Assembly: GCA_030638305.1 (NCBI GenBank)
Contig: DAOWEW010000149.1
Location: 1 to 23,353, forward strand
Source of the DNA: Desulfobacteraceae bacterium
Lineage (GTDB): Bacteria; Desulfobacterota; Desulfobacteria; Desulfobacterales; ETH-SRB1
DNA length: 23,353 bases
Reading direction: 5' to 3'
Part shown: piece by piece, positions 21,413 to 23,353 of the stretch
How the letters are laid out: the number at the start of each line of letters is the position of its first letter
How positions within the stretch are numbered: the stretch's first letter is position 1
Made by a program: the position numbers and the translations under genes
The notes under the pieces: model-generated
What the model was told of the DNA's origin: nothing
Seen by the model: the letters and a program-made list of their open reading frames with translations, nothing else
Database searches by the model: none

Positions 21413-21457
21413 GATTCCTAATCCATGTGCCGCAGGTCCGATTCCTGCCGGGGGCAC
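21413..21457. repeat. attR: displaced 3' end of the chromosomal tRNA-Arg gene
   Basis: This site copies 3188-3232 with three differences. The T-stem is GCAGG/CCTGC here but GCAAG/CTTGC in the intact tRNA, a compensated pair, and the loop has TCC instead of TTC. The following CA (21458-21459) completes an encoded CCA. No 5' tRNA half precedes it, so it is not a functional tRNA. Confidence 0.88.
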
Positions 21458-21468
21458 CATTAAAATCA

Positions 21469-21499
21469 AAAGGTTAGCGTTATTCGCTAACCTTTTTTT
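21469..21499 (+). terminator. Original chromosomal terminator of tRNA-Arg
   Basis: AGGTTAGCG pairs with CGCTAACCT around TTATT, extended by flanking A-T pairs and followed by seven T's. It lies 10 bp after the displaced CCA end, so before integration it would have ended the tRNA-Arg transcript. Confidence 0.9.
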
Positions 21500-21524
21500 G
21501 TATTCTATTTAACAACTATGGAAC

Positions 21525-21626
21525 ATGGCTTACCAATGGGGTAAATTTCGGAAATACTGGCTTGCAACAGGCACACCGTCATTTTTGATAAAGCTGCTGA
21601 AAGAGAATCAAGATTATAGTTCTTTC
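21525..21626 (+). pseudogene. Fragment of an AAA-ATPase-like (DUF1703-linked) gene
   Basis: About 34 codons read KFRKYWLATGTPSFLIKLLK followed by ENQDY. Y-W-x-[AE]-TGTPxFLxKLLK is the hallmark of the AAA-ATPase_like family, large proteins present in many copies in anaerobic bacteria. Nothing else of the family precedes or follows; the frame then runs into the 3' end of the opposing acetyltransferase gene. It is a short relic in the chromosome next to the island. Confidence 0.65.
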
Positions 21627-22075
21627 ATCATTGCTATTTCATCGCAATCAGGAAATTTTACACACAGTAAACAATCTCCCCATATCTTGAGAGGAAGGTC
21701 TGATCGGGGTATTTTTATAAAACCGTATTTCTCGAAAAATTCCGGTCGGTAGGTAAGTGTAAAGACTTTTTTTATATTAAAAAATTTTGCCTCGGCAAGA
21801 ATCGCCCCAGATAGTTGAGAACCGATTCCCTTCCTCAGATAATCAGGATGTACGGCCAATGAGCGTATTTCTGCAAGATCCTCCCAGCAGAACTGCAAAG
21901 CACAGCAGCCCAATACTCTTTCTTCATCTTCATTATTATCCACCCATACAGAGAAATCCCTCAAATGGTCATAAAGTTCACTCAGGGGGCGGGGAAGAAG
22001 TTCACCTTTTTTGCCGTAATCCTGAAGAAGAGCATGAATTGTTTTTATATCTTTTATATTTGCTTTTCTGATCAT
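21614..22075 (-). CDS. argA: Short N-acetylglutamate synthase-like GNAT acetyltransferase
   Basis: The 153-aa protein is a single GNAT domain. Motif A reads EIRSLAVHPDYLRKGIGSQL (acetyl-CoA binding R-x-x-G-x-G as RKGIGS). The stretches LLPRPLSELYDHLRDFSVWV, FTLTYRPEFFEKYGF and WGDCLLCVKFPDCDEIAM characterise the stand-alone N-acetylglutamate synthases of deltaproteobacteria, which acetylate glutamate as the first step of arginine synthesis, without the amino-acid kinase domain of E. coli ArgA. It starts 15 bp after the desulfurase stop, so the two share an operon. Substrate is inferred from family resemblance. Confidence 0.82.
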   Translation of the reverse strand: MIRKANIKDIKTIHALLQDYGKKGELLPRPLSELYDHLRDFSVWVDNNEDEERVLGCCALQFCWEDLAEIRSLAVHPDYLRKGIGSQLSGAILAEAKFFNIKKVFTLTYRPEFFEKYGFIKIPRSDLPLKIWGDCLLCVKFPDCDEIAMMKEL

Positions 22076-22090
22076 AGTAATATCTGAATA

Positions 22091-23251
22091 TCATTTTCCT
22101 GATTTTAAATTATCCACAGCAACAGAAATCACCTCAATGGCTTTATCAATTTCATCACGGGTTGTCATTCTTCCTGTGCTGAATCTTAACGTTCCCTTTG
22201 CCCAGTCCCAAGGAATCCCCATCGCCTTCAGCACATGTGAAATATCCATCCTGTCCGGATGGCATGCCGCACCTGAGGAAGCAGCAATTTCCAACCCTAT
22301 TTCCTCAAGTATTCTATTGGCTATCAAACCCTTAAATGAAAGATTGAGAGTGTTGGGCACCCGCTTTTCAGTATGACCATTCAATTTTATATTTTCAACT
22401 CTATTCTTTAATCCTTCATAAAGCATATCCCTCATTTTCTTCATATGCTTTATGTTACTTTCCAAAGAATTCTTTGCAATTTTGCACGCCTGACCAAGCC
22501 CAACTATACCCGGCACATTCTCTGTTCCTGCTCTTAATCCCATTTCCTGACCGGCACCATGATGAAACCTCTCCATCGCTACTGATTCTCTGACATAAAG
22601 TACTCCTGTTCCTTTAGGTGCATACATTTTATGTCCCGCAATGGAAAGCAAGTCTACTCCGAGTTCATGGACATTTGCAGAAATTTTGCCAACAGATTGA
22701 GCAGCATCCGTGTGCATTACTATTCCGCATTCTTTAGCCAGCCCTGCAATTTCCGTTACAGGCTGAATAGTTCCTACCTCATTATTGGCATGCATGATTG
22801 AAATAAGTATTGTATCAGGCCTGATTGCCCTTTTAACATCCGAGACATTTACAAGACCATCCTCGTCAACAGGCAAATAAGTGATTTCAAAACCATTTTC
22901 TTCAAGAAAGCCACACACATCAAGCACTGCTGAATGTTCGATTTGAGAAGTAATGATATGCTTGCCCTTGTGCCGCAAAGCCCGTGCAACACCTTTAATG
23001 GCAAAATTGTTTGATTCAGTGCCTCCGCTGGTAAAAACAATTTCTTCAGACTTACAATTAAGTAATGAAGCAACCTGGCTGCGGGCATTTTCCACTGCTT
23101 TTTTAGCTATAATTCCATACAAGTGGGTACTTGATGGATTACCGAAATGTTTTTCAAAAAACGGCCTCATAGCATCCATGACATCAGAATCCACGGGAGT
23201 AGAAGCATTATAATCCAGATATACAGACTTTGTCATTATATAACGATTCAT
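22091..23251 (-). CDS. nifS: Cysteine desulfurase (NifS/IscS family)
   Basis: The 386-aa PLP enzyme takes sulfur from cysteine for Fe-S cluster or other thiol cofactors. Visible residues are the His that stacks on PLP (IEHSAVL, His106), Asp182 (HTDAAQS), the Schiff-base Lys208 (SIAGHKMYAPKG) and the catalytic Cys330 on its mobile loop (SSGAACHPDRMDISHVL). The C-terminus has LRFSTGRMTT. The length and the Cys-His loop are those of class I NifS-like enzymes. No IscU, NifU or regulator gene is adjacent; neighbours are a methyltransferase upstream and an acetyltransferase downstream, so the specific recipient of sulfur is not evident. The first ATG (23251) has AAGGAT nine bases upstream; a second ATG at 23236 is possible. 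Confidence 0.94.
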   Translation of the reverse strand: MNRYIMTKSVYLDYNASTPVDSDVMDAMRPFFEKHFGNPSSTHLYGIIAKKAVENARSQVASLLNCKSEEIVFTSGGTESNNFAIKGVARALRHKGKHIITSQIEHSAVLDVCGFLEENGFEITYLPVDEDGLVNVSDVKRAIRPDTILISIMHANNEVGTIQPVTEIAGLAKECGIVMHTDAAQSVGKISANVHELGVDLLSIAGHKMYAPKGTGVLYVRESVAMERFHHGAGQEMGLRAGTENVPGIVGLGQACKIAKNSLESNIKHMKKMRDMLYEGLKNRVENIKLNGHTEKRVPNTLNLSFKGLIANRILEEIGLEIAASSGAACHPDRMDISHVLKAMGIPWDWAKGTLRFSTGRMTTRDEIDKAIEVISVAVDNLKSGK

Positions 23252-23257
23252 GGTTGG

Positions 23258-23353
23258 CTATCCTTTTTTACAACCCACATGCAGATTGACGATTCCCATT
23301 GTTAAACTTTTCCATCTAACATTTATGAACCCTGCTGAACGCATCATTGCAGC
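23258..23353 (-). CDS. C-terminal end of a UbiE/MenG-type methyltransferase (runs off window)
   Basis: The last 31 codons of a minus-strand gene read AAMMRSAGFINVRWKSLTMG followed by IVNLHVGCKKG-stop. The AGFxNVRxxxLTxGIVxLHVG ending is typical of UbiE/MenG demethylmenaquinone or quinone methyltransferases. It ends six bases before the desulfurase start, so these genes are probably co-transcribed. The SAM-binding part lies outside the window. Confidence 0.75.
   Translation of the reverse strand, partial: AAMMRSAGFINVRWKSLTMGIVNLHVGCKKG

Noticed and set aside
21413..21459. A second tRNA gene at attR
   Set aside because: Only the 3' half from the anticodon arm on is present; the 5' acceptor strand and D-arm are missing.
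21330..21512. 60-codon ORF across attR
   Set aside because: It reads through the tRNA fragment and terminator; its translation is meaningless.

Overview
The window looks like a chromosomal segment of an anaerobic, fairly AT-rich deltaproteobacterium (Desulfobacterota, probably Desulfobacteraceae-like) interrupted by an integrated mobile element of about 18.2 kb. The assignment rests on the EF-Tu N-terminus, the thrU-tyrU-glyT-thrT-tuf gene order, the LysM-containing MltD-type transglycosylase, and the NifS-like desulfurase next to a short N-acetylglutamate synthase. The lineage is an inference from protein style; no 16S gene is present.

Left chromosome (1-3231): on the minus strand, tRNA-Thr(TGT), tRNA-Tyr(GTA), tRNA-Gly(TCC), tRNA-Thr(GGT) and the start of tuf, with a 101-bp hairpin element in an enlarged gap between the Tyr and Gly genes. 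Divergent from them is a lipoprotein lytic transglycosylase with three LysM repeats, followed by tRNA-Arg(CCT).

Integrated element (about 3188-21457): a 45-bp imperfect copy of the 3' part of tRNA-Arg lies at each end (attL inside the intact tRNA, attR at 21413-21457), and a tyrosine integrase sits at the right end. Rightward from attL come a truncated ribbon-helix-helix gene, an unusual overlapping-frame locus, and a tight operon of a GspH-like pseudopilin, a cpYpsA/SLOG protein and a secreted thermonuclease. Next is a defence block: a BcgI-like restriction-modification pair (nuclease-methylase plus specificity subunit) between two 59-bp direct repeats, then an AvcD/DcdV-type P-loop-deoxycytidylate deaminase with a long possible RNA leader and a small downstream ORF. 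From 12.1 kb on, genes run on the minus strand and form the maintenance half: a ribbon-helix-helix regulator, small Cys-rich and unknown proteins, a deletion-scarred helicase remnant, a TubC-docking-like protein, 14 GGTGAAC-type iterons, a Toprim primase/P-loop helicase, AlpA-like and XRE-like regulators, an unknown protein, and the integrase. A 190-bp MITE with a 10-bp target duplication lies between the last two.

The primase-helicase, iterons of the type bound by phage P4 alpha protein, AlpA-like regulator and tRNA-directed integrase together suggest a P4-like satellite or integrative plasmid carrying anti-phage cargo. No capsid, terminase or conjugation genes are visible. A degraded second integrase start and a GC-rich repeat shared by both ends point to earlier rounds of integration and decay at the same tRNA.

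Right chromosome (21457-23353): the original tRNA CCA end and terminator, a small AAA-ATPase-like relic, then on the minus strand the end of a UbiE/MenG-type methyltransferase gene, a cysteine desulfurase, and a short N-acetylglutamate synthase, probably one operon.
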